Shown here piece after piece: positions 9,213-16,881 of a DNA stretch of 64,000 nt. The notes beneath the pieces are model-generated. The model did not search any database, was not told the origin of the DNA, and saw only the letters and a list, made by a program, of their open reading frames with translations. The translations under genes were made by a program, and so were the position numbers. This DNA comes from Rhizobiales bacterium TNE-4 (GTDB taxonomy: Bacteria; Pseudomonadota; Alphaproteobacteria; Rhizobiales; Beijerinckiaceae): NCBI GenBank assembly GCA_019083985.1, contig JAHRCV010000001.1:744001-808000 (forward strand). Direction: 5' to 3'. Each line of letters opens with the position of its first letter. Within the stretch, counting starts at the first letter, position 1.

Positions 9213-9614
9213 TCACACCCTTGAGGGCGGCACTGGCTTGATCCGTGGGTTCTCGAGCTTCTTTTCAAGGACCATCTTCAGCCATGCCTTGATAGACGCC
9301 TTGGCGACATCGGCGTCATCGATGACGACGTAGAAATCGAGGTCAGGCCAACAGGGATCGATGAGCCTCGCGTCATACCGGAGCCCTTCGGCATTCTCGA
9401 AGAGGCGGAGGGGATGGGTGTCTTCAGCGAGGTAGTGGTCATGCCAGACATTCCAGAGATCCGGGGTGCCATTGCTGGCCCAAAGGAGCATCTTCTGAAT
9501 GATGTTGTTGCTCTCACCTTCGATCACACCGGGGAAGCTTTCTACAGTCGCTGGATATGGTCTCTTCATATTCTGTGGGTGCTGCTTGCATAAAGGTGAC
9601 TGGAATGGATTCAT
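9213..9614 (-). CDS. Hypothetical protein of the element
   Basis: A 133-aa ORF, not recognised. Its composition is protein-like, with a Trp/His-rich middle (LWNVWHDHYLAED), acidic PDLDFYVVIDDADV and an amphipathic C-terminal helix. Neither the ATG at 9614 nor the internal Met16 (MKRPYPATV) has a good Shine-Dalgarno, so the start is uncertain. It is on the same strand as the other element genes and is the last gene before the right repeat. It could be a regulator or accessory factor; no function should be assumed. Confidence 0.45.
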   Translation of the reverse strand: MNPFQSPLCKQHPQNMKRPYPATVESFPGVIEGESNNIIQKMLLWASNGTPDLWNVWHDHYLAEDTHPLRLFENAEGLRYDARLIDPCWPDLDFYVVIDDADVAKASIKAWLKMVLEKKLENPRIKPVPPSRV

Positions 9615-9892
9615 AAGATGCTCGATATTTTTCCTTGTCTCATCGCGAGACTTAGAAGCGTCAAGATTTTGTTTTCTTATCTACATGATCCGAACGATTA
9701 GTTTAACTGCGCTATTAAGATTTAATGATGGTAGTTGTCCTTTGTAGTCCTCTTTTCGTTGTCTTAATGAGCAGTTTTTTGACCCAGATTGAGTCAAATC
9801 GAGACATATTTTTGAAGTTGAGATTCTCTGCGATTCTCTCGCTAGAAAAACATTGAGTCAGAACAGGCCGTTCGACGATTTGGTCCCCAGAC
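9615..9892. other. AT-rich right end of the element with repeated TTGAGTCA octamers
   Basis: About 280 bp with no gene and a marked AT-rich composition. The octamer TTGAGTCA occurs at 9789-9796 and 9853-9860. It also occurs at 5903-5910, just upstream of the integrase gene, with a near copy TTGAGTCT at 5922-5929. A direct repeat GATTCTCT is at about 9822-9837. Such repeats beside an att core are what integrase arm sites look like; this is inference. Confidence 0.4.
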
Positions 9893-9973
9893 GAATACGT
9901 AAGAGTCTGCTCCGCTCATGGCGCGGGCTTCTTCTACATTCCGGGTTCCGACACCTGCATTAAGCTCGGTGGT
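9893..9973 (+). repeat. 81-bp direct repeat, right copy (candidate attR) at the head of the silent porin body
   Basis: Base-for-base identical to 3357-3437. Upstream of it similarity to the porin gene ends abruptly (TTGAAT on the left versus GACGAAT on the right). Downstream the sequence continues in frame into a different porin body. An in-frame TGA at 9854-9856 lies just upstream. Confidence 0.85.
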
Positions 9974-11269
9974 CGCGTCCGTTTTGAATATCAGTACGGC
10001 CAGACGTATAACCGCCGCTCGGATATGACCGGCATGCGCGCCCTCGGCCGCTTCGAACTCGACGCTCGTACGTCGACGGAATATGGTCTGCTCCGCGCTT
10101 ACACCCGCGTGAACTTCGCCCGTCGTACTGGCCAGATTTACTCTGGTACCCAGGTTCGTATTGGCGGAGCTTACACAGGGTCAGCCTACGGTTACTCCGG
10201 TGCTGCTCAAACACAGGTCGAAATCGACCGCGCGTTCATTCAGCTCGGTGGCTTGACCGCTGGTCGCGCCGTGTCGTTCTTCGGCTTCTACAACGGCGAT
10301 CTTGAACTTGTTGGCACGACGGCTGGTGACGGTCTCATCACCAACCTCTTGGCCTACACCGCCACTTTCGGTTCGGGCTTCTCCGCCACGCTGTCGTTGG
10401 AAGACCCGATCGAGCGTCGCAACGCAATCCGTTTGGACAGCGGCACGGCTTCCGCTGGTATTGGTGTTCCGACTGGCGCTGGCACGACCCCTTACGGTTC
10501 GGCCTACGGCCTCGCTTATGCGACCGGTGGCTCATCGCTCAACGCTGCTTACGGTGGCGCCTCGATGCCTGACATCGTTGCTGCTCTGCGCGTTGACCAG
10601 TCTTGGGGTTCGGCGCAGTTGTCGGGCTTGTTGCACCAAGTGCGTGTTGCTGGCGGTGCTTCAAGCACGCCTGGCTATGCGGCTGGCACTGACTACGGTT
10701 TTGCTGTCAACGCTGGTGTCAAGATCAACCTGCCGATGCTCGCGAAGGGCGATGCCTTCTACCTGCAAGGCACGTGGTCGCAGGGTGCAACGTCGACCGT
10801 TCTCGCCAACCCGCAGGGTTGGGGTAGCGGTGAAGCCGGTGTCGGTCGCTTGACCGTGCTGATCCCTGATGCCGTTATCGTTCCGAATGGCGCAGCTGGT
10901 TCGCTTTCTTTGACCAGTGTCTGGGGTATCACGGCTGGCGTCCTCCACTACTGGACTCCGACGATCCGCCAGGCTCTGTTCGGCTCGTACATTGGTTCGG
11001 ACATTCCGTCTGCAGCATACATCAACGCTGGCGGCAATGTTCAGACAAACGCTCTGCGTGATGCGTCTTACTGGACGATTGGTTCGAACGTGATTTGGTC
11101 GCCGATTAAGGGCCTCGATATCGGTGCTGAATTGAACTACCTCCAGATCAATGCTTCGGGTTCTGCAATCAATGGTGGTTCGAGCCAAGGCAAGATGACC
11201 GCTGTTGGCGCTACGTTCGGCGAGAGCAGCGCTCTTGTGGGTCGTCTCCGCATTCAGCGTGACTTCTAA
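9893..11269 (+). pseudogene. Silent, 5'-truncated porin body displaced by the element
   Basis: An open frame of 458 codons encodes a complete mature porin barrel from the first conserved strand (EYVRVCSAHG) to RLRIQRDF. It lacks a start codon, signal peptide and promoter. The frame is open only back to a TGA at 9854 and the first ATG is internal at 10025. Joining it to codons 1-34 of the gene at 3255 through the shared 81 bp would give an intact 492-aa porin. It closely resembles the porin at 1-756, so it is most likely the resident allele before insertion. Its body is undamaged (no frameshift or stop), which suggests recent displacement or periodic re-use. Confidence 0.85.
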
Positions 11270-11298
11270 TCAGCTCCCACTGATTTGAAACTAAAGAA

Positions 11299-11326
11299 CC
11301 CCGGGGTGAAAGCTCCGGGGTTTTTT
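11299..11326 (+). terminator. Rho-independent terminator after the silent porin body
   Basis: Stem CCCCGGGGT / GCTCCGGGG with T6. It has one base difference over about 33 bp from the terminator at 4553-4580. Confidence 0.88.
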
Positions 11327-11336
11327 GTGAGGTCAA

Positions 11337-11750
11337 ATGATGCGCGCTTTGATCGTCTTTACGACTGCGGATGAAAACTCAGAGATAAATCAGGAACTTT
11401 TCCGGTTTTCTGAGGCGCTTCATCAGCTTTACATAACTAACATTGCCGTCTTGCCGTCACGGTTTGATCGTGCTGACGAACTTACGCATTTTGCCCGTCG
11501 AAAGGTGCCGTCGCTACTTCTTCGCGGCTTGGTTGGTGGATGGGTGGTTGCCTTGCTGGCTGTCCTGCAGCGCGTTCAATTTATAGTCTGTTTAGATGCG
11601 GCGTTGATTGAGTCGCTCCGGCGACTAACAAAATGCCCCATTATCGATGTTTCGGACGTAAGGTACGGCACGAACTTGGAAGAGCGTGTCTCAGCCTTAG
11701 CGGTGGTAGTCAATCAAGCGGTTGTTTGGCAGCTTGAGACCAAAAAATAA
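11337..11750 (+). CDS. Hypothetical protein, possibly a fragment of a glycosyltransferase
   Basis: A 137-aa ORF starting ATG 11337, ten bases after the porin terminator, without a clear Shine-Dalgarno. The N-terminus (MMRALIVFTTADENSE), the CPIIDVSDVRY segment and ERVSALAVVVNQAVV recall the N-terminal Rossmann half of GT4-type glycosyltransferases. The protein stops where a second domain would be expected. It may be a decayed remnant rather than a working gene. Not recognised with confidence. Confidence 0.35.
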   Translation: MMRALIVFTTADENSEINQELFRFSEALHQLYITNIAVLPSRFDRADELTHFARRKVPSLLLRGLVGGWVVALLAVLQRVQFIVCLDAALIESLRRLTKCPIIDVSDVRYGTNLEERVSALAVVVNQAVVWQLETKK

Positions 11751-11816
11751 TTTTTGGATTTCATTCAGACGGCTGACGCCCGCAGCGTTGCAGTAAGTTT
11801 GCCTTCTCGCGCACCA

Positions 11817-12650
11817 TTAGAAATATAGCGACAGCATCGCTTTTGCCATGTTCTGCGAGAAGCTTTGTGTATTGAGCCGCGCGGATGGGGTGTCGTTTTC
11901 GCGGCCGACGAGTTGGCGCATATAGGCGGCGGAGAGTGTCGCTGTGCTTGTCAGGGGCACGGATACCGATGTGCCGAGAAACGCCGCCCAGCCCGATGGG
12001 TCGGACACAAAATCATTCAATTGCTGGCTGATCTGCGCCTGTATGCCCCAGTAAAAATGCGGCGTGATTTTGACCGTGCCGCCGCCTTGCAGATAGAGCG
12101 TGCCGCCTGGTGTGCGTCCGCTGCGGGCATAGGTGTTTGAAGCGGTATAGCCGATATTGATCCCGGCAAAGAAGCGGCCGTCGAAATCATGGTCGATGAC
12201 CAGATGATTGTCGAAGCTCCATTGCCGGTTGCTCGACTGGTTGTTGAAATCCTGCCAGCCAAGGGCGGGTGTCGAGACGAGCGCGAAGCCGGTGCCGTTC
12301 TGCATGCGTTGCACGAAGACATATTGCAACGGCAGGGAAACGTTCCACGCATGCGAATTGCCAGCATTACCCGCATTCAGCGTGGGTGCGTAACTGACCG
12401 CGAGACCAGCCTCGAAGCGTTCAGTCACACCGTAATTCAATGTCACTTTCTGGCTCAGCGTTTCTGAACCCGCGCTCCAACTGGGTGTGAAACTATATTG
12501 CGGGTTGAACACGCCTTGGCCGATGACGGTGGAGTCGTCCATGAAACCGAAAAGCCCGCTCGGCGTGCTGCTTTTGATCGGGGCCTCTTGCGCAAGGGCG
12601 GAATGCCCTGCAATGGCGATTGCCCCAGCCATGATCGATGTCAAACGCAT
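11817..12650 (-). CDS. Putative outer-membrane beta-barrel protein
   Basis: A 277-aa protein with a signal peptide (MRLTSIMAGAIAIAGHSALAQ, cleavage after LAQ) followed by alternating amphipathic strands rich in Gly, Tyr, Trp and Asn. It ends in MLSLYF, a C-terminal Phe typical of BAM substrates. Segments such as YGVTERFEAGLAVSY and DGRFFAGINIGY resemble MetA/transporter-like barrel proteins of proteobacteria. Function is unknown; no partner genes lie nearby, since it stands between the porin region and tRNA-Thr. Confidence 0.65.
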   Translation of the reverse strand: MRLTSIMAGAIAIAGHSALAQEAPIKSSTPSGLFGFMDDSTVIGQGVFNPQYSFTPSWSAGSETLSQKVTLNYGVTERFEAGLAVSYAPTLNAGNAGNSHAWNVSLPLQYVFVQRMQNGTGFALVSTPALGWQDFNNQSSNRQWSFDNHLVIDHDFDGRFFAGINIGYTASNTYARSGRTPGGTLYLQGGGTVKITPHFYWGIQAQISQQLNDFVSDPSGWAAFLGTSVSVPLTSTATLSAAYMRQLVGRENDTPSARLNTQSFSQNMAKAMLSLYF

Positions 12651-12761
12651 GTCTTCAACCTAATCGCAATCAACGCCCTCTGGTTTAGCTCAAGCATGGC
12701 GTCTTGTCAGGAATGGCGAAGCAGCGCCTGAAGCGTGTGGACGTTTTTTGAGGGAAATGCG

Positions 12762-12836
12762 TGGTGCCGGTTGAGGGGATTGAACCCCCGACCTTCGGTT
12801 TACAAAACCGCTGCTCTACCGCTGAGCTAAACCGGC
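12762..12836 (-). tRNA. tRNA-Thr (anticodon TGT)
   Basis: A full cloverleaf on the minus strand: acceptor GCCGGTT pairing with AACCGGC, D-arm with AGCTCAGCGGTAGAGC, anticodon loop TTTGTAA, T-arm GGTTCAATCCC, and encoded CCA at 12762-12764. TGT reads ACA/ACG codons. Confidence 0.97.
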
Positions 12837-12971
12837 TCCACGGCCAAGGAGTTATCGTCCCCCATCGTGCAAGGCAAGCGTCTGTTGCAAGCAATCCGTT
12901 CATGTTGGGTTCAGCCGACGACGCCTAGTCTTTCTTCAACGGGCGGGAAGGGTTCCGCCGAGGAGGTAACC

Positions 12972-13340
12972 ATGTTGAAGTCGCGTCTGATGGCTGGGGC
13001 CATGGCCGCCCTTGTCGCGGCTGGAACGCTGACCGTCGCCGCCGCACCAGCTGAGGCGGGGTGGCGCCGTGGGTATGGACCGGGGGCCTATGCGCGCCCC
13101 TATTACGGCCCGCGTTATGGCTATTACAACCGCGGTTACAATCGAGGCTGGAACCCGGGTGGCGCGGTCGCCGTTGGGGCCATCACCGGGCTTGCGCTGG
13201 GCGCGATCATCGCCAGTGCGCCGCGCCCCACTTATTACGCGCCAGCGCCGGCCTATTATCCGCCGCCGGCACCCGCCTATCAGCCCTATTGCTTCTGGCA
13301 ATATTACCCCAATGGCGCACGCGCTTGGGTCTGCACCTGA
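12972..13340 (+). CDS. Small secreted Gly/Tyr/Pro-rich protein
   Basis: 122 aa. ATG 12972 has a perfect AGGAGG at 12961-12966. A signal peptide (MLKSRLMAGAMAALVAAGTL..AEA) is followed by GWRRGYGPGAYARPYYGPRYG-like low-complexity repeats. Then comes a short hydrophobic Gly/Ala helix (GAVAVGAITGLALGAIIAS) and a conserved-looking C-terminal CFWQYYPNGARAWVCT with two cysteines. Similar small BA14K-like or surface/envelope proteins are common in Rhizobiales. Exported location is likely; function is unknown. It is monocistronic, with its own terminator. Confidence 0.8.
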   Translation: MLKSRLMAGAMAALVAAGTLTVAAAPAEAGWRRGYGPGAYARPYYGPRYGYYNRGYNRGWNPGGAVAVGAITGLALGAIIASAPRPTYYAPAPAYYPPPAPAYQPYCFWQYYPNGARAWVCT

Positions 13341-13361
13341 AGCAGCGCCCTTGTCCTACGA

Positions 13362-13391
13362 AAAAACCCCGCTCTTGCGAGCGGGGTTTTT
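13362..13391 (+). terminator. Rho-independent terminator (possibly bidirectional)
   Basis: Near-perfect hairpin: A5CCCCGCTC, TTGC loop, GAGCGGGGT5. It lies between the small secreted protein gene and the convergent MFS gene, and the A-run/T-run symmetry would allow action in both directions. Confidence 0.9.
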
Positions 13392-13450
13392 CTTTGCGGC
13401 GTGCCCCTTTGCGGGGGCAGGGCGGGTTTTCACCCGCCGTGCCGATCAGC

Positions 13451-15118
13451 TTAATGCTCGTCGTAGATATCGCGATCCTTCGTTTCGGGGATGAAGATCA
13501 TCCCGATGACGAAGGTCATGATCGCGAAGAGCACCGGATACCAGAGACCGAAGAAGATATCGCCGGTCGACGCCACCATGGCGAAGGCGGTGGGCGGCAG
13601 GAAGCCACCGAACCAGCCATTACCGATGTGGTAGGGCAGCGACATGGCGGTGTAGCGAATGCGGGTCGGGAAGAATTCGACCAGCGCCGCCGCAATCGGG
13701 CCGTACACCATCGTGACGTAGATCACGAGGATGGTCAGGATACCGATCGTCTGCCAAGCCTGAAGCGTCGTCGGGATCACCGACGTCGTCTTCACGATGC
13801 TCGCGTCGCCCGCCTTCGGATAGCCGGCTTCTGCCGCCGCTGCCGTGAAGGCCGTCATGTTGGCCGGAATGGCCGCCACAACCGGCACGTCCTTGCCATT
13901 GACGCTGACCTTGGTCGGCGAACCGGCCGGGCCGTTGACGAGTTCGTACTTGATCGCCGCACGCGCGAGCGCCACGCGGGCCACGTCGCACGGTGCGGTG
14001 AAGGTCCGGATGCCGACGGGGTCGAACACCGAGCCGCATTGCGTCGGATCAGCCGTGACCTGCACCTTGACCGTGTTGATGGCCTTGTCGAGCGCCGGGT
14101 TGGCAATCGAGGTCATCGTCTTGAACAGCGGGAAATAGGTGAGGGCGGCGATCAGGCAGCCTGCGAGGATCACTTTCTTACGGCCGATCCGATCGGAGAG
14201 CGAACCGAAGAAAATGAAGCCGCCGGTGCCGAGGATCAGCGACCAGGCAATCAACACGTTGGCGGTGAAGAGGTCGACCTTCAGAATGCTCTGCAGGAAG
14301 AACAGGGCGTAGAATTGCCCCGTGTACCACACCACGGCCTGACCGACGACGAGGCCGAGCAGCGCGATGATGACCATCTTCAGGTTTTTCCACTGGCCGA
14401 ACGCTTCGGACAGCGGCGCCTTCGACTGCGTGCCTTCTTCCTTCATCTTTTGGAAGGCCGGCGATTCCTGCATCTGGAGACGAATCCAGACCGAGATCGC
14501 GAGCAGGAACACAGAGACGAGGAAGGGAATGCGCCAGCCATAATCAGCGAAGTCTTTTTCGCCGAGATAGAGACGCAAGCTCAGAATGACGACGAGCGAG
14601 AGCAAGAGGCCCAAGGTCGCCGTGGTCTGGATCCACGAGGTGTAGAAGCCACGACGGCCGACAGGCGCGTGCTCAGCAACGTAAACCGCGGCACCGCCAT
14701 ATTCACCACCGAGTGCCAAGCCCTGAAGCATGCGCAGGATGATGAGGATCACCGGCGCGGCCCAGCCAATCGTTGCATAGCTAGGCAACAGGCCGACCGC
14801 GAAGGTCGAGATGCCCATGATCAAGATCGTGATCAAGAATGTGTATTTGCGGCCGACGAGATCGCCGAGGCGACCGAACACCAGCGCGCCGAACGGGCGG
14901 ACAAGGAAGCCTGCCGCGAAGGCCAGCAGCGCGAACACGTTTCGGGTCGTGGTGTCGAACGCGGAGAAGAATTGAGCGCCGATCATCACAGCCAAAGAGC
15001 CGTAAAGATAGAAATCGTACCATTCGAAAACGGTACCGAGCGAGGAGGCGAGAATAACTCGCTTTTCCTCTTTGGTCATCGGACGGGCCTTGTCCGAAGT
15101 GGTGGCTGCCATACTCAT
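13451..15118 (-). CDS. MFS transporter of the metabolite:H+ symporter (MHS) family
   Basis: A 555-aa inner-membrane permease. MHS signatures are visible: SLGTVFEWYDFYLYG in TM1, FGRLGDLVGRKYTFL in the first cytoplasmic loop, RMLQGLALGGEYGGAAVYVAEHAP, and SLSDRIGRKK in the second half. Twelve TM segments are expected. An insertion of roughly 100 residues (about 350-450, with CGSVFDP and PCDVAR) separates two TMs of the C-terminal half, making it longer than the usual ~430-450 aa. The ATG at 15116-15118 has AGGGGA eight bases upstream; the farther ATG at 15148 lacks one. The substrate is probably a carboxylate or osmolyte and cannot be told from sequence. Confidence 0.85.
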   Translation of the reverse strand: MSMAATTSDKARPMTKEEKRVILASSLGTVFEWYDFYLYGSLAVMIGAQFFSAFDTTTRNVFALLAFAAGFLVRPFGALVFGRLGDLVGRKYTFLITILIMGISTFAVGLLPSYATIGWAAPVILIILRMLQGLALGGEYGGAAVYVAEHAPVGRRGFYTSWIQTTATLGLLLSLVVILSLRLYLGEKDFADYGWRIPFLVSVFLLAISVWIRLQMQESPAFQKMKEEGTQSKAPLSEAFGQWKNLKMVIIALLGLVVGQAVVWYTGQFYALFFLQSILKVDLFTANVLIAWSLILGTGGFIFFGSLSDRIGRKKVILAGCLIAALTYFPLFKTMTSIANPALDKAINTVKVQVTADPTQCGSVFDPVGIRTFTAPCDVARVALARAAIKYELVNGPAGSPTKVSVNGKDVPVVAAIPANMTAFTAAAAEAGYPKAGDASIVKTTSVIPTTLQAWQTIGILTILVIYVTMVYGPIAAALVEFFPTRIRYTAMSLPYHIGNGWFGGFLPPTAFAMVASTGDIFFGLWYPVLFAIMTFVIGMIFIPETKDRDIYDEH

Positions 15119-15448
15119 TTGAGTTGTCCCCTGAGTGTCACATTTCAATTTCGAGCCCGCTGCATCGCCCGTGCGGATCGCAGGACGAATTGCAACGGGA
15201 GAGCAAACGGCACGTGTCTGTCCGCAAGGTGCGATTGACCGCTCATGGTCTTCATCCTCCTTGGGCCGGTTCGACCGGTCCGTTTCCTCACCGCGCTGGA
15301 TGCGCGTTGTTCTTGATTGGAACCTGACGGTTCGCAGGGTGCCGCGGACGGCACCCCTTCAATAGTTTCACCTTAACGGACGGGGGGATGAGCGCATGCT
15401 GGCACTTCGTCTATGTGTGCAGCGCAACAATAGTAAACGGTGATCGGC
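15119..15448. other. Intergenic region between the MFS transporter and rlmB
   Basis: 330 bp with no supported gene. It would hold the MFS promoter. A weak inverted repeat around GGCCGGTTCGACCGGTCC (about 15263-15280) could be an operator or a terminator for rlmB; there is no clear T-run. Confidence 0.35.
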
Positions 15449-16270
15449 TCAACTGCCGCGTGTCACCGCATACAGCGCAATGGCGCAGGCATTGGAAACG
15501 TTGAGGCTTTTAATCGCGCCGGGCATATCGAGGCGTGCCATTGCATCGCAGCGTTCGCGCGTTAGGCGGCGCAAGCCTTTGCCTTCCGCACCCAAGACGA
15601 GCGCCAGCGGGCGGGTTCCAGCCAACGCGCCCAAGGGCGAGGGGCCCTCAGAATCGAGCCCGATTCGCCAATAGGCACGGTCGCCCAGCTTCATGAGCGC
15701 TTGCGCCAGATTGGGGACGACGATCAGCGGCACATGTTCCAACCCGCCCGACGCAGTCTTGGCGAGAACGCCCGCCATATCGGGGCTGTGGCGCTCAGTC
15801 AGTATAATGGCGTCGACGGCGAAGGCGGCCGCCGTGCGAATGATCGCGCCGACATTATGCGGATCGGTGATCTGGTCGAGCACCAGGACAAGGCCGTTCT
15901 CCGGCAGGTCCTCGATATCAAGGGAGGGCAGGGGCTCGGCTTCCACAGCGATACCCTGATGAACAGCGCCTTGCGGCAGAAGCCTGTCGAGTTCATCCGC
16001 ACGGACGAGCACAGGTGGGCGGCGCGGTTCGCCAGCAGCTTCCTTCAGCCGGGCGAGCGCATTCTCGGTGACGAAGAGGCGTCCGAGCTTACGGCGCGTA
16101 TTGCCGAGCGCTTCAATAACGGCATGCATCCCATAGAGAAGCGGTTGGGATGCGCGCAGCACCGGACGATCGCTCTCGTCAGACCGGGGACGGTTGGGGC
16201 GCTGATCCCGGCGCTGTTCAGGGCGTTGCCCCTGCCGGTCGCGTCCGCTTCTGTCCTTCTGGCGTGCCAT
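15449..16270 (-). CDS. rlmB: 23S rRNA (guanosine-2'-O)-methyltransferase RlmB (TrmH/SpoU family)
   Basis: A 273-aa SPOUT methyltransferase that 2'-O-methylates G2251 in the 23S P loop. A basic, low-complexity N-terminal tail (RQKDRSGRDRQGQRPEQRR) precedes the RNA-binding L30e-like domain (LLYGMHAVIEAL). The knotted SAM domain has motif 1 NVGAIIRTA, motif 2 LVLGAEGKGLRRL and motif 3 SLNVSNACAIALY. ATG 16270 has an AAGGA-type Shine-Dalgarno; an upstream extension to 16408 is not homologous. Single gene, probably constitutive. Confidence 0.92.
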   Translation of the reverse strand: MARQKDRSGRDRQGQRPEQRRDQRPNRPRSDESDRPVLRASQPLLYGMHAVIEALGNTRRKLGRLFVTENALARLKEAAGEPRRPPVLVRADELDRLLPQGAVHQGIAVEAEPLPSLDIEDLPENGLVLVLDQITDPHNVGAIIRTAAAFAVDAIILTERHSPDMAGVLAKTASGGLEHVPLIVVPNLAQALMKLGDRAYWRIGLDSEGPSPLGALAGTRPLALVLGAEGKGLRRLTRERCDAMARLDMPGAIKSLNVSNACAIALYAVTRGS

Positions 16271-16434
16271 TCCGCTCGTTCCTTTTTGTCTCAGCGGGTT
16301 TGGCATGAACCGGCGTAAGCGGCAACAACCCCTGTGCCTGCGCCGCAAGGTGTTTGTGCTGCAATATGCCTCGACTTCATCAATGAACATCCATACGCTC
16401 AGGAGCATTGCGATGATATTTTGCGAGTGATCCT

Positions 16435-16881
16435 TTGCCTGTTCCGCCTGTTCCTTCAGAGCCGACGCTATCGTGGCTTCCTCAAATTGGGCCCGCCCTC
16501 ATCACAGCCGTCGTCAGCGTGATCGGTCTCGTCGTGACGTACAAAAATGCCGCCAATGCGTTGAACAACGCGACGGTGCTTGCTGAAAAAAACTTTCTGC
16601 GAACGCAGCGCAAAGAAATCCAAACGACCTTAGCCAGTATCGCCAAGCATTTGCATAGCGGTGGGGCTTCTAACGATCCTGCGTTTCAGGCGCATCTGAT
16701 CGATGCGCAATATGCACTGCCGTTTTTTGGACCAGATGCCGAGCCAACGCTGCGCCTTGTGCGGGATTTGCAAGCGCGTAACGCCTCACGTGAGATGATT
16801 GCGTCTTTTGTTGCCGTATCGACCGCTTTTTTGAACCACATTGCCAAAGAGAATCTCAATGTCAGATCGTCCGGCGCATGA
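16435..16881 (+). CDS. Small membrane-anchored protein, first gene of a coupled pair with a P-loop NTPase
   Basis: A 148-aa ORF starting at TTG 16435, ahead of the NTPase gene. One N-terminal TM helix (about residues 17-37, GPALITAVVSVIGLVVTY) is followed by a predicted helical soluble domain (NALNNATVLAEKNFLRTQRKEIQ...) and a C-terminal helix. Its last 23 bases overlap the start of the NTPase gene, a hallmark of translational coupling. Not recognised. The arrangement suggests a membrane anchor or effector for the NTPase. Confidence 0.6.
   Translation: MPVPPVPSEPTLSWLPQIGPALITAVVSVIGLVVTYKNAANALNNATVLAEKNFLRTQRKEIQTTLASIAKHLHSGGASNDPAFQAHLIDAQYALPFFGPDAEPTLRLVRDLQARNASREMIASFVAVSTAFLNHIAKENLNVRSSGA

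Larger units (their letters stand above)
3357..9973. mobile_element. Integrative element (~6.5 kb) inserted in a porin gene and carrying its own porin body
   Basis: The boundaries are the perfect 81-bp direct repeats at 3357-3437 and 9893-9973; the implied excised circle is 6536 bp. Cargo in order: the 3' portion of a porin with terminator (plus strand), then on the minus strand a tyrosine integrase, a helicase-like ATPase, a serine recombinase and a small unknown protein, ending in an AT-rich segment. No capsid, tail, portal or conjugation genes are present, so it is not an obvious prophage or ICE; it could be a satellite or small genomic island. The repeat keeps the porin reading frame at both ends, so insertion replaces one porin body by another without breaking expression. 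The boundaries are seen; the integration mechanism is inferred. Confidence 0.8.

Noticed and set aside
3357-9973. Interpreting the region as a complete prophage
   Set aside because: No terminase, portal, capsid, tail or lysis genes between the repeats; only recombinases, an ATPase, a small unknown and a porin body.
10025-11269. Treating the second porin as an expressed gene starting at ATG 10025
   Set aside because: That ATG lies inside the barrel, after the conserved first strand, and would give a protein with no signal peptide; no Shine-Dalgarno precedes it.
13061-15238. 725-codon plus-strand open frame across the MFS transporter
   Set aside because: Arg/Asp/His-rich low-quality translation; it overlaps a secreted protein gene and is antisense to a clear transporter.
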